Shown: piece by piece, positions 18,668 through 26,898 of the stretch
Layout: each line of letters begins with the position of its first letter
How positions within the stretch are numbered: position 1 is the first letter of the stretch
From: Rasiella rasia
GTDB lineage: Bacteria; Bacteroidota; Bacteroidia; Flavobacteriales; Flavobacteriaceae
Assembly: GCF_011044175.1 (NCBI RefSeq)
Contig: NZ_CP049057.1
Location: forward strand, 1,441,501 to 1,505,500
DNA length: 64,000 nt
Reading direction: 5' to 3'
The notes under the pieces: generated by a model
What the model saw: the letters and a program-made list of their open reading frames with translations, nothing else
The model's database searches: none
What the model was told of the DNA's origin: nothing
Program-made: the position numbers and the translations under genes

Positions 18668-20066
18668 CTATTTTAATATTTAAACCGAGTTGTAAAGATA
18701 CACTTTTTGCTTTGGCCAAATTACCATAGCGTAGGAGGTTATCTGCTGCCACAAATAAATTAAATTTCCCGATATCTGCAACAACACCCAGCCCTACGTT
18801 GGAGGTGCTATAAGGGTCTACAGTATAGGTGGCTTTTGCTGAGAGTGTTTCGGTAAATTTTCTTCGGTAGTACACGGTACCTGCCATTTGGGGACCTTTT
18901 GGTCTAAAAATGCTATAAAATTGCGCTCCTATTGCTTGTTGCCAAGTAACACCACCACCTGGATTTGTACAATCGCATTCGCCCCCAATGCTATTTCCGA
19001 AGCCATACTCAACACTTGCGTTTATTTTAAGAGGTCGCCACTGTGTATAACCAGAAGTAATGGTATCTATGGGTATTTCATTTTCCAATTCATCTTCTAA
19101 GTTATCGTAATAAGGAAGTGTAGGCTCTCCATCGCCTAACGGTGGAAAGATTAACTCAATTCCATTTAATGTATAATCTCCAGTTGCTTGATAGCTTTCA
19201 ATATCTTTAGTGTGAAAGATAGCGCCTAAGTCTAAAACACTTGCTGATGCCGTAATTCTATTAGTGACATCGTATGTAGCACCAATATCTACACCCACTC
19301 CCAAATTACCACCAAAAAATGCGCGCCCTAAGATATCACCACTTACATCACCTGCTCCATCTCTATCTCGCAAAGAGGCAACTCCAGAAGTGTTTACGGT
19401 AACATTTGCGTCTGCAATAGTATGATCATAAATGTTAACACCATCTGTATCTAAACTTGTTGTAAATGTTCCTTGGTTGTCGGTACTACTAAAGCTTATC
19501 ATACTTGAGTAGACTTTTGCTCTTAGTCCTAAGGTTAATTTATCTGTTAGCTGTTTATTAGCGCCAAAATGATAAACAGTAAGTAAGTCTGCTGTTAAGC
19601 TTAACTCTCCTAAGTTAAACGGGTAATCAAGATAATCTCTATTTCCTTCCCATGCTAAGATTGCTAAGTCACGAGGAAAATAGGTTATAAAATCGAACTC
19701 TTGATATACACCTCCAGAAAAGTAAATATCATTCTTGCTTCTCCAACCAAAGCTAAGTATCTCTAACTGTTGCGTAGCAGTAAAAAAATCTGTGTTTTCT
19801 AGTTCAAAGATTTTATTTCGAATACGCGTGTTAATATCTATATCACTTTCTTGAAAAATATCATAGGCAGAAACACCTGATGAGCCCCCGTTAATATGAA
19901 TTTGTGAAAACAACGGGATACCGAAATGCTTTTTATATGGGACTTTACTACCAGGATTAAGCATTAAATTTTGCGGTGCCTCGGTTAAACCATACAAAAC
20001 CTGCTTGTTTTGGGCAAAACTTGTACACACCCATAGGGCTACAATGAAGAAACAGTAATTTTTCAT
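18657..20066 (-). CDS. DUF5723-like outer-membrane barrel protein
   Basis: This 469-residue protein has a signal peptide (ends FAQ near residue 19). The family-type start is LYGLTEAPQNLMLNPGSKVPYKKHFGIPLF, and the C-terminus contains many barrel-like strands. An insertion near residues 340-370 holds two cysteines (CDCTNPGG). The pattern matches the flavobacterial DUF5723/PorP-like family of outer-membrane proteins of unknown role. It sits in a three-gene envelope operon. Confidence 0.7.
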   Translation of the reverse strand: MKNYCFFIVALWVCTSFAQNKQVLYGLTEAPQNLMLNPGSKVPYKKHFGIPLFSQIHINGGSSGVSAYDIFQESDIDINTRIRNKIFELENTDFFTATQQLEILSFGWRSKNDIYFSGGVYQEFDFITYFPRDLAILAWEGNRDYLDYPFNLGELSLTADLLTVYHFGANKQLTDKLTLGLRAKVYSSMISFSSTDNQGTFTTSLDTDGVNIYDHTIADANVTVNTSGVASLRDRDGAGDVSGDILGRAFFGGNLGVGVDIGATYDVTNRITASASVLDLGAIFHTKDIESYQATGDYTLNGIELIFPPLGDGEPTLPYYDNLEDELENEIPIDTITSGYTQWRPLKINASVEYGFGNSIGGECDCTNPGGGVTWQQAIGAQFYSIFRPKGPQMAGTVYYRRKFTETLSAKATYTVDPYSTSNVGLGVVADIGKFNLFVAADNLLRYGNLAKAKSVSLQLGLNIKIDER

Positions 20067-20079
20067 AGTAATTTTTAAA

Positions 20080-20631
20080 TCAATTCTTGATTTCTAAGAA
20101 GTATGTAGTTTTAGATTGAAGGTTTAATTCTCCTTCCAATCCCGCATCTGCCGAAGGTATTGTTACCGCAACCACAACTTTATTTGCTTGGGTTAGATTT
20201 AGAACTTCTTCTTCAGCAACTGTTTCTGTGAATGTTGTGGGTATAGGATTCTCAGGAGTGCCTTCTGCGACTGTGGTTTGAGTTTGATAAGTAGTATCAT
20301 TCTGCTCATTCAAGAATTGAAAATCGACTTGAAAAGTACGAGGAATGCCATTTGTAAAATTAAACAGAAATTCTGCACGTTTTAAATCATCTTGCACAAA
20401 CGAATCATCTAAAAATCTAATCTCGGTAGTGTCAACCACTTGCAATCGCGGTGTATTTGTAATGGTATCAAAAAAATCTGAAGCATTAAGATTAAAAAAG
20501 ATCAAATCTAGCTCTACAACAGGCGTAATGGTAATGTCGTCGGTTTGAGTAAAGTCTGTATCCTTGACGCAGGAAAACAACAAAACCAATGCAAAAACCA
20601 GAGCAAATGGTACTATAAGATGCCTATTCAT
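20080..20631 (-). CDS. Lipoprotein of unknown function
   Basis: This 183-residue protein has a lipoprotein signal (LLFSC, Cys21) followed by VKDTDF. The body is beta-rich with the segments VDTTEIRFLDDSFVQDDLKRAEFLF and TTYFLEIKN. It lies 13 bp before the DUF5723-like gene and is the first gene of that operon. It may work with the barrel in the outer membrane. No known family was recognised. Confidence 0.65.
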   Translation of the reverse strand: MNRHLIVPFALVFALVLLFSCVKDTDFTQTDDITITPVVELDLIFFNLNASDFFDTITNTPRLQVVDTTEIRFLDDSFVQDDLKRAEFLFNFTNGIPRTFQVDFQFLNEQNDTTYQTQTTVAEGTPENPIPTTFTETVAEEEVLNLTQANKVVVAVTIPSADAGLEGELNLQSKTTYFLEIKN

Positions 20632-20676
20632 TATGGGGATTTATAGTATAACGCCGCAATCTAACGGATTAGTATC

Positions 20677-21360
20677 TTACAGGTAATTCTTTATCTCCCT
20701 AAGGTGATGTATGGTAATATGATTTCCAAAAATATTTTCATTTCTATAATTATAGAAAATAGTTTTCATACCAACCGCGTTGGCTCCAACAATATCGGCT
20801 TCAAAAGTATCGCCAATCATAATACTCTTTGCAGCTGAACTATTTGCCTTCTGCAGCGCGGTCTCGAAAACTAGCTTATTTGGTTTTTTTACACCAACTT
20901 CTTCAGAAGAGGTTACTGTTTTAAAAAAATGAGCTATGTCGCTATTCTTAAGTTTAATTCCTTGTACCTCGGTAAAACCATTGGTAATAATATGTAGGTT
21001 ATAGGACGAAGCCAGATAGGTTAAAATTTCCGAAGCACCCTCAAGTAAGTAATTATTTCCGGGGAGTTCATCGATATAAGAAACAGCCATTTCATCAATT
21101 ACGTTCATTGGGTATACCATCTGAAAAGCGGCAAATGTGTCTATGAGTCTTCCTCTTCTAAGTTCTTGCTTTGTAACACGTTCTTCACGGTATGCTTTCC
21201 AATAGTTAAAGTTAATTGGCTCGTAGACCTCTAAAAACTGTGCAAGCTTAAGTTCAACACGATGCTTGTTAAAAACGCGCTGAAATGCAAGTCCAGAATT
21301 CTTATCGAAATCCCATAAAGTATGGTCTAGGTCAAAAAATACATCGGTAATGTTACGCAT
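20677..21360 (-). CDS. yjjG: HAD-family YjjG-type nucleotidase
   Basis: This 227-residue haloacid-dehalogenase hydrolase has motif I FFDLDHTLWDF (nucleophile Asp10, acid Asp12), motif II ITNG, motif III KKPNKLVF and motif IV GDTFEADIVGA. YjjG removes phosphate from noncanonical pyrimidine nucleotides in E. coli, inferred here by family. I chose the ATG at 21360 because the longer frame adds 14 poor residues. This ATG lies inside TATGCGTAA, so the gene overlaps the upstream stop codon by 8 bp. Confidence 0.85.
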   Translation of the reverse strand: MRNITDVFFDLDHTLWDFDKNSGLAFQRVFNKHRVELKLAQFLEVYEPINFNYWKAYREERVTKQELRRGRLIDTFAAFQMVYPMNVIDEMAVSYIDELPGNNYLLEGASEILTYLASSYNLHIITNGFTEVQGIKLKNSDIAHFFKTVTSSEEVGVKKPNKLVFETALQKANSSAAKSIMIGDTFEADIVGANAVGMKTIFYNYRNENIFGNHITIHHLREIKNYL

Positions 21361-22645
21361 AATCTTGTAATGTTTCTGAAAACAAAGTTCGCCATATTTC
21401 ATTGGAATCTTCTGCTACAAAGTCTTCATTTCTAAAAACCATGCTAAAGGTACCTTTCACTGTCATAACCTCTCTAAGCAACTTGTTGACTTTAGTCTCA
21501 ATTTTATGAGAATCGAATGTACTTAAAGCTTCAGTAGTAACGGCAACTGGATGTAAAAGTAGCGGCGTTTTTATTTCATAATCTAGATCATAAAATAAAA
21601 AGGGCGTACATGTACCCCCTCTAAATCCGGGTTGATCGTGATATGCCATGGTAAAATCTTTTACAATTTCTAGTTCGATTAGATTTCGATAATTTTCTGG
21701 CAAGCTTAAGACGAAATTTGCTTGTTTGGCAGATTTTAATGTTCTATTTGTAATAGCTTCAATTCTTTTCTTTTCTGTCTGTAAGGTTTCAAAACTTTCT
21801 AGAGATTGTCCAGAATAAAGCAAGCCAATTTCTTTGTAATCGCCAACATACTTTACCAGTTGTTTAAAGGATTTTCTGTGAGTATTTAAGCTATCGTGAT
21901 AAGATTCGTTTTCACCCAACAGAAAAAATGCTGTGAGATGCGAGGAGCTACGTTTTGCGACATTAACAATCCAAGTGAACGTGTTAAAAGGATCTTTTCT
22001 CACCTTTAGCAGCACCTTGGTTCTTTCTGCAAGAGGTTTCAATTTAAATTTTGATAGATCTCGTACATACCCAATTACAGATCTAAACAGTCCTTTTTGC
22101 TCATACTGAAAGGGTCTCTGTATTTGCAATATGTTATGTATGGTATGTTTCTTTTTCGGAAACGTTATTTCGGAAAAACTTGTAGTAAGAATATCCTTAA
22201 AGGTAAATGCCCAAATATCGACAATCGGTAATTCTAAAAAATCATGCTTAAAAGAAATACTTTCGGAAGCTGGATATCGTCCTGCAGAATCCTTTACATG
22301 CGGCAAGTATTCTTCATATCTACTTAAGAGATAAAACGCTGCAGAAAACATATCGAAAGGAATACTGCTCTTTTCGCTAGTTGAAAAAAATGTAGGGATA
22401 CCGTTCCAGTCTTTAACGGTAAGATTTACATCTTCAATTCCTTGCTGCGACAAAAGACCAATTTCCTGAACAAACAGTTCGTTTCCGAGGGGTTGTTTAC
22501 CGTATGACATTTTTGCACCGTCATAACCAATAAATTCTTCAATTACAGAAGTAAAGGACACCTCAAGGCCCAAAATACGATATAGCAGATGCTTAAAAGC
22601 ATACGTAAATCTAGGAGTTATCTTTTGACAATATACAAGCAACAT
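21353..22645 (-). CDS. Polysaccharide deacetylase-like protein with DUF7033-type N-terminus
   Basis: This 430-residue cytosolic protein has the N-terminal segment FIGYDGAKMSYGKQPLGNELF and FDMFSAAFYLLSRYEEYLP. These match flavobacterial proteins annotated as polysaccharide deacetylases with a DUF7033 domain. The C-terminal half has a deacetylase-like barrel pattern (HLTAFFLLG, IGLLYSGQSLESFETLQTEKKRIE, AYHDQPGFRGGTC). The usual metal motif HSxxH is replaced by YSGQS, so activity is uncertain. It is coupled to the nucleotidase by an 8-bp overlap. Confidence 0.65.
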   Translation of the reverse strand: MLLVYCQKITPRFTYAFKHLLYRILGLEVSFTSVIEEFIGYDGAKMSYGKQPLGNELFVQEIGLLSQQGIEDVNLTVKDWNGIPTFFSTSEKSSIPFDMFSAAFYLLSRYEEYLPHVKDSAGRYPASESISFKHDFLELPIVDIWAFTFKDILTTSFSEITFPKKKHTIHNILQIQRPFQYEQKGLFRSVIGYVRDLSKFKLKPLAERTKVLLKVRKDPFNTFTWIVNVAKRSSSHLTAFFLLGENESYHDSLNTHRKSFKQLVKYVGDYKEIGLLYSGQSLESFETLQTEKKRIEAITNRTLKSAKQANFVLSLPENYRNLIELEIVKDFTMAYHDQPGFRGGTCTPFLFYDLDYEIKTPLLLHPVAVTTEALSTFDSHKIETKVNKLLREVMTVKGTFSMVFRNEDFVAEDSNEIWRTLFSETLQDYA

Positions 22646-22740
22646 AAGGTAGTAAAGCTAACAAAATAGTAAACCCTGACGGCAACTTAATTCGAATTTT
22701 ATTAAATCTAACATCCCCATTTGTAGTACAGATATACGCA

Positions 22741-23439
22741 CTACAGCAACCCTTCATCTGCAAAACTGAAATATGCAGATTCGGTTATGATTACATGATC
22801 GAGCACTTTTACGTCTAATTGTTGACCAGCTGTTTTCAATTTCTGAGTAAGCTGAATATCTGCCTGACTAGGCTTTAATGTGCCGCTTGGATGGTTATGT
22901 GCTAAGATTACTCCCACAGCTCCTAACAACAAAGCCTTTTTAAAAACAATGCGAACATCTACCAAAGTTCCTGTTATTCCGCCCTTGCTAAGTTGCACTG
23001 CTTGTAATACTTTGTTCGAGTTGTCTAGATAGACAATCCAAAATTCTTCATGCGGCAACTCTCCTAACGTAGCTCCTAATAATTCAAAAACCGATTGACT
23101 AGACGTGATTTGATTTTTTTGACGTATAACTTCACTATTTCTTCTTCTACCTAGTTCTAGTGCGGCAGCAATGGTTACTGCCTTTGCTTCACCAATGCCT
23201 TTAAAGGTCATGAGCTCATTTATGTCTAGTTTACCAAGTGAATTTAAATTGTGATTAGAAGACGCCAAAATACGCTGACTTAGAGCCACTGCGCTCTCGT
23301 TTTTGTTTCCGCTGCCTATAATTATGGCTAGAAGCTCGGCATCAGACAGGGCAGATTTACCTTTAAGCAATAGTTTTTCTCTGGGGCGGTCGCTCTCGCT
23401 CCAATTCTTTATAGAAAAAGATGTAACTTGCTTATTCAC
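22741..23439 (-). CDS. radC: RadC/JAB-domain protein
   Basis: This protein of about 232 residues has a UPF0758/RadC helix-hairpin-helix part (KGKSALSDAELLAIIIGSG, LMTFKGIGEAKAVTIAAALEL). A JAMM metalloprotease-like domain follows, with the zinc motif AHNHPSGTLKPSQAD. Its role in DNA repair is doubtful across the family. The longest frame runs to 23526 with a TTG start, but it would overlap the divergent gene. GTG at 23439 gives MNKQVTSFSIKNWSESDRP, which matches the family N-terminus, so I use it. Confidence 0.85.
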   Translation of the reverse strand: MNKQVTSFSIKNWSESDRPREKLLLKGKSALSDAELLAIIIGSGNKNESAVALSQRILASSNHNLNSLGKLDINELMTFKGIGEAKAVTIAAALELGRRRNSEVIRQKNQITSSQSVFELLGATLGELPHEEFWIVYLDNSNKVLQAVQLSKGGITGTLVDVRIVFKKALLLGAVGVILAHNHPSGTLKPSQADIQLTQKLKTAGQQLDVKVLDHVIITESAYFSFADEGLL

Positions 23440-23509
23440 ACACACAAAACTCTTATAAAGATAATAATGTATCTTTAACTTCACTATAAAACCAATCAAT
23501 AACTTACGT

Positions 23510-23953
23510 ATGAAATCGCTATTCAATACTGAAGCTTTCCACGAAATTAATTCGAGACTCCAAAACCTTACAGAAGATTCGCAAAAGCACTGGGGTAAGA
23601 TGACAGCAGGACAAATGTTAAATCACTGCAGAGGGCCTTTAAATATTGTTCTAGAAAAGAATACATACGGGTTAAAGCCTAATTGGTTTGCCAAGACCTT
23701 CTTTAAAGGAAGCATGTATAATGATAAGCCTTGGAGAAAGAATATGCCAACGCTAAAACAATTTAGACAAACAGAAGCGCGAGATTTTAAGGAAGAGAAA
23801 AAGGCATTACAGGCAATGTTAGAGGAGTTTGACACCCAACGTTCACGTGAAGAATGGCCAGATCATCCAGCTTTTGGAGCTATGACAAAAGAGCAATGGG
23901 GCAAGATGCAGTACAAACATCTTGATCACCATTTTAGGCAATTTGGGGTATAA
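23510..23953 (+). CDS. DUF1569/DinB-like protein
   Basis: This 147-residue soluble protein is a four-helix DinB-superfamily type with the three histidines typical of the fold: His39 in MLNHCRG, and the C-terminal HLDHHF. These usually bind a metal in thiol-linked transferases. The sequence WGKMTAGQMLNHCRGPLNI and EWPDHPAFGAMTKEQWGKMQYKHLDHHF fits DUF1569. Its biochemical function is unknown. It is transcribed away from radC. Confidence 0.75.
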   Translation: MKSLFNTEAFHEINSRLQNLTEDSQKHWGKMTAGQMLNHCRGPLNIVLEKNTYGLKPNWFAKTFFKGSMYNDKPWRKNMPTLKQFRQTEARDFKEEKKALQAMLEEFDTQRSREEWPDHPAFGAMTKEQWGKMQYKHLDHHFRQFGV

Positions 23954-23957
23954 AAGC

Positions 23958-24713
23958 TTATTCGAAAATTAATTTTCCGCGGAAACGTTCTTCAACCTCA
24001 ACATAGGGTGGTCTGTTTTTGGCAATTACATCGCCTATACTTAAAATCGTTCCTCTAATACTATCTTTAGGAAAACAAATAATCTTATTCGTGCTTCGGT
24101 GAAAAATATTGATACTGTTGGCTTCTAAAAACTCTGCTTCTACCCGTACATCACCATCAAACAGACCTATTTGAAAACCTCTTGTTTTTCCTTTTAACCG
24201 AAAAGTAGAAACTCCATTCGCGTTAATAATGATGCCCCCGGTATCTAATTCATCTAAATCGAAGTCTCCATCTATATGAAATAGATCTTCTACTTCTCTA
24301 TCTTCAGACACAAGTTCTAAACGTTCAAAACGTATAGGCCCAATGTCTTCTACGGTACTTCCCGAGCTATTTCTTATAACATCAATATTAGGTGAAGTGA
24401 CATATACTTTGGTAGTTTCAAATTCACGAAACAAATTACAACTGTTGTTATCTTTCAGCTTTAAAATGCTATCTTCTACACGTACATTTACTTCATTCAA
24501 TAGATTTTCGGGAGTTTCAATCACCACTTTTTGAACCGGGCCCTGAGAAATATATAATTTTACACGATCAAAAACCATAATGCGTTTAAAGACATCTAGA
24601 TCTACCACTTCCGATTGAATTAACGCTCCATCTGTCTGGAAACAGTCTGGACTATTTTCAGAACTACAACCAATGATTGTTGCAACAATTACTATGTATA
24701 GAAGTTTTTTCAT
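23958..24713 (-). CDS. GIN-domain (DUF2807) lipoprotein
   Basis: This 251-residue protein has a lipoprotein signal (TIIGC, Cys16). A GIN-type beta-helix domain follows: FKRIMVFDRVKLYISQGPVQKVVIETPENLL, VYVTSPNIDVIRNSSGS and the repeated strands after it. GIN domains are widespread in Bacteroidetes envelopes, with no settled function. It lies 6 bp after the PagL-like gene and is co-transcribed with it. Confidence 0.75.
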   Translation of the reverse strand: MKKLLYIVIVATIIGCSSENSPDCFQTDGALIQSEVVDLDVFKRIMVFDRVKLYISQGPVQKVVIETPENLLNEVNVRVEDSILKLKDNNSCNLFREFETTKVYVTSPNIDVIRNSSGSTVEDIGPIRFERLELVSEDREVEDLFHIDGDFDLDELDTGGIIINANGVSTFRLKGKTRGFQIGLFDGDVRVEAEFLEANSINIFHRSTNKIICFPKDSIRGTILSIGDVIAKNRPPYVEVEERFRGKLIFE

Positions 24714-24719
24714 TTTCGT

Positions 24720-25829
24720 TTAAATTCGAATACCCACACTAAATTCTACCGCCTCTGCCTTGGCGTAATGCGCTTTTACTGTTACAGACCCGAAAAAATT
24801 GTCATTAAAAAAGTATCGTTTTAGTCCTAGTCTATTATAAATTCTATTCTCAAACTCGTAGGGCCAATATACGTAATATCCTACTTGAGAGACGAATGCA
24901 ATTCTGTTAAAGCGAAGTTCATGACCAACAAACACCCCTATCCTGCGTGCGTCTTCGCCTCCTTCAAGGCCATCACTTGGAAAGGCAACCGATCTAAATT
25001 TAATAAGCTCTTCAATCATTCTGGAAATAAATAAATCTGCTCCCAACTGAAAGGTGCTTTTGTAATTTATACGCTTATCTACAAATGCAGAAAGGGTAAC
25101 AAATGGGTATTGCCCTAAACCGTTGACATCCGCCTCATTGGCACCACTACGAAAAACAAGGTTGTATTTAAATCGCTCGGCATAGTTGGCACTTCCCCAT
25201 TCTACCGGCACTAATGCGTCTGGATAGTTAATTTCGTTAAACAGGTAGGTTGCACCAGCACTCAAATAAAATGTATTTGTACTATTATTTGGAGCTTTAA
25301 AGTTGGCGTTTGAATAATGAATAACCCCCATTCCAACATTTACACCAAGACCGTCAATTAAGTTTTCTTTTACATAATTAAACTTGAGCAGCGTAGAACT
25401 TAAAAACTTGCTTCCATAGGCATTGTTTTCAAAATTGGTGTCTGGATTATACGGATTAGTAGCATATCCTACACCTTGACCTACTCCAATAGAAAAATTT
25501 CGATTCCAAAAATAAAAATTGAAATGCCCATAGAGCCCATGTACTTTTCCTAAAAATTCGTTATCGAGATCCTGATATATGTAGGTAAAACCCCAGTCTG
25601 GGTAATTATATCTTCCCTCCCACTCATTATAACCATAGGGTTTTCTATTGTAGCTTAACATGAGCCCAGACGGATGACCCGTAATTAAATGTGCAATATC
25701 TGGGTTGTGTTCTATTATCGTTCCGTAGAAATATTCAGCTTTTGCCTCATGAAACTTAAGTTCATTTTGTTGCGCCACAACCCCTTGGTAGAACACTAGA
25801 AAAATAAACAAGTAAAAAGTAAGCTTCAT
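24720..25829 (-). CDS. PagL-like lipid A deacylase (acyloxyacyl hydrolase family)
   Basis: This 369-residue outer-membrane protein has a signal peptide (ends VVAQ at residue 20). The family's active-site strand reads VIHYSNANFKAPN, with His171 and Ser173 and the following Asn174, as in PagL 3-O-deacylases. It is longer than Pseudomonas PagL (about 170 residues), as is usual in flavobacteria, because of extra strands at both ends. It probably trims acyl chains from lipid A in the outer leaflet. Activity is inferred from the motif. Confidence 0.75.
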   Translation of the reverse strand: MKLTFYLFIFLVFYQGVVAQQNELKFHEAKAEYFYGTIIEHNPDIAHLITGHPSGLMLSYNRKPYGYNEWEGRYNYPDWGFTYIYQDLDNEFLGKVHGLYGHFNFYFWNRNFSIGVGQGVGYATNPYNPDTNFENNAYGSKFLSSTLLKFNYVKENLIDGLGVNVGMGVIHYSNANFKAPNNSTNTFYLSAGATYLFNEINYPDALVPVEWGSANYAERFKYNLVFRSGANEADVNGLGQYPFVTLSAFVDKRINYKSTFQLGADLFISRMIEELIKFRSVAFPSDGLEGGEDARRIGVFVGHELRFNRIAFVSQVGYYVYWPYEFENRIYNRLGLKRYFFNDNFFGSVTVKAHYAKAEAVEFSVGIRI

Positions 25830-25940
25830 ATTTTTTAAAACGCGTAAATATACAAGAATCTTGAAATAGTAACCGTTGGTTTCGCTACTAATTGTAAGTG
25901 AATTTCTGATATAAAAACGCTATAGAATGTAGCTTAGTAT

Positions 25941-26897
25941 CTAGAAAACAGCAGATGCAATTGTGCGTATATTATCACTCTTACCCATTGAATAATAATG
26001 AAGAATTGGAGCACCTTTTGCCAACAACTCTTTACTTTGCGCAATACACCATTCAATACCCACTTCCCGAACGCCTCGGTTGTCTTTACATTTAATAATT
26101 TCTTTGATAAGACTATCGGGCAACTCTACACTAAATCTATGCGGAATTAAGTTAAGCTGTTTTTTAGTAGCAATAGGCTTTAAGCCAGGTATTATAGGAA
26201 CCGTAATACCCGCAGCACGACACTTTTCTACAAATTGAAAATACTTAGCATTATCAAAAAACATTTGCGTTACAATATAGGTTGCTCCCTTCTCAATCTT
26301 TTTCTTTAAAAAATGAATATCGCTATCTAAACTAGGTGCTTCCAAATGCTTTTCGGGATATCCGGCAACTCCTATACCAAAGTTTGTGGGGGTGGTGTTT
26401 AAAATTTCATCATCTAAATACAACCCATTATTAAGAGCAGAAATCTGACTCACCAATTCTCCCGCATATGCATGGCCGTCTCGTTCTGGCGTAAAATAGG
26501 TTTCGCTCTTTACCGCGTCGCCGCGTAACGCCATTACATTATCAATACCCAAAAACCCAAGATCTATCAGGAAGTTCTCTGTGTCTTCTTTCGTAAATCC
26601 GCCACACAATATATGAGGGATTGCATCTACATTATATTTGTTCTGTATCGCAGCACAAATCCCTACTGTTCCTGGACGCTTTCGAACCACTTTTTTTTGA
26701 AGCAAGCCGTCTTCTCGTTCCTTATATACATACTCTTCTCTATGATAGGTAACATCAATAAAGGGGGGCTTAAACTCCATCAACGGATCAATACCTTCAA
26801 AGATTGAAGTAATATTCTGACCTTTTAAAGGCGGTAATATTTCAAATGAAAACTGTGTTTTTTCGTTTGCATTCTTTATATGTTCTGTTACTTTCAT
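25941..26897 (-). CDS. metF: Methylenetetrahydrofolate reductase
   Basis: This 318-residue flavoprotein reduces 5,10-methylene-THF to 5-methyl-THF, the methyl donor for MetH. Typical features are FSFEILPPLKGQNI, FIDVTYHRE, the FAD-site segment LGIDNVMALRGD and KIEKGATYIVTQMFFDN. The gene follows the C-terminal metH gene by one base, so the two enzymes that make and use methyl-THF are translated together at the end of the operon. Confidence 0.95.
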   Translation of the reverse strand: MKVTEHIKNANEKTQFSFEILPPLKGQNITSIFEGIDPLMEFKPPFIDVTYHREEYVYKEREDGLLQKKVVRKRPGTVGICAAIQNKYNVDAIPHILCGGFTKEDTENFLIDLGFLGIDNVMALRGDAVKSETYFTPERDGHAYAGELVSQISALNNGLYLDDEILNTTPTNFGIGVAGYPEKHLEAPSLDSDIHFLKKKIEKGATYIVTQMFFDNAKYFQFVEKCRAAGITVPIIPGLKPIATKKQLNLIPHRFSVELPDSLIKEIIKCKDNRGVREVGIEWCIAQSKELLAKGAPILHYYSMGKSDNIRTIASAVF

Positions 26898-26898
26898 A

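Noticed and set aside
23440-23526. N-terminal extension of radC to 23526
   Set aside because: It starts with TTG, overlaps the divergent DinB-like gene and adds 29 residues that do not resemble the family start.
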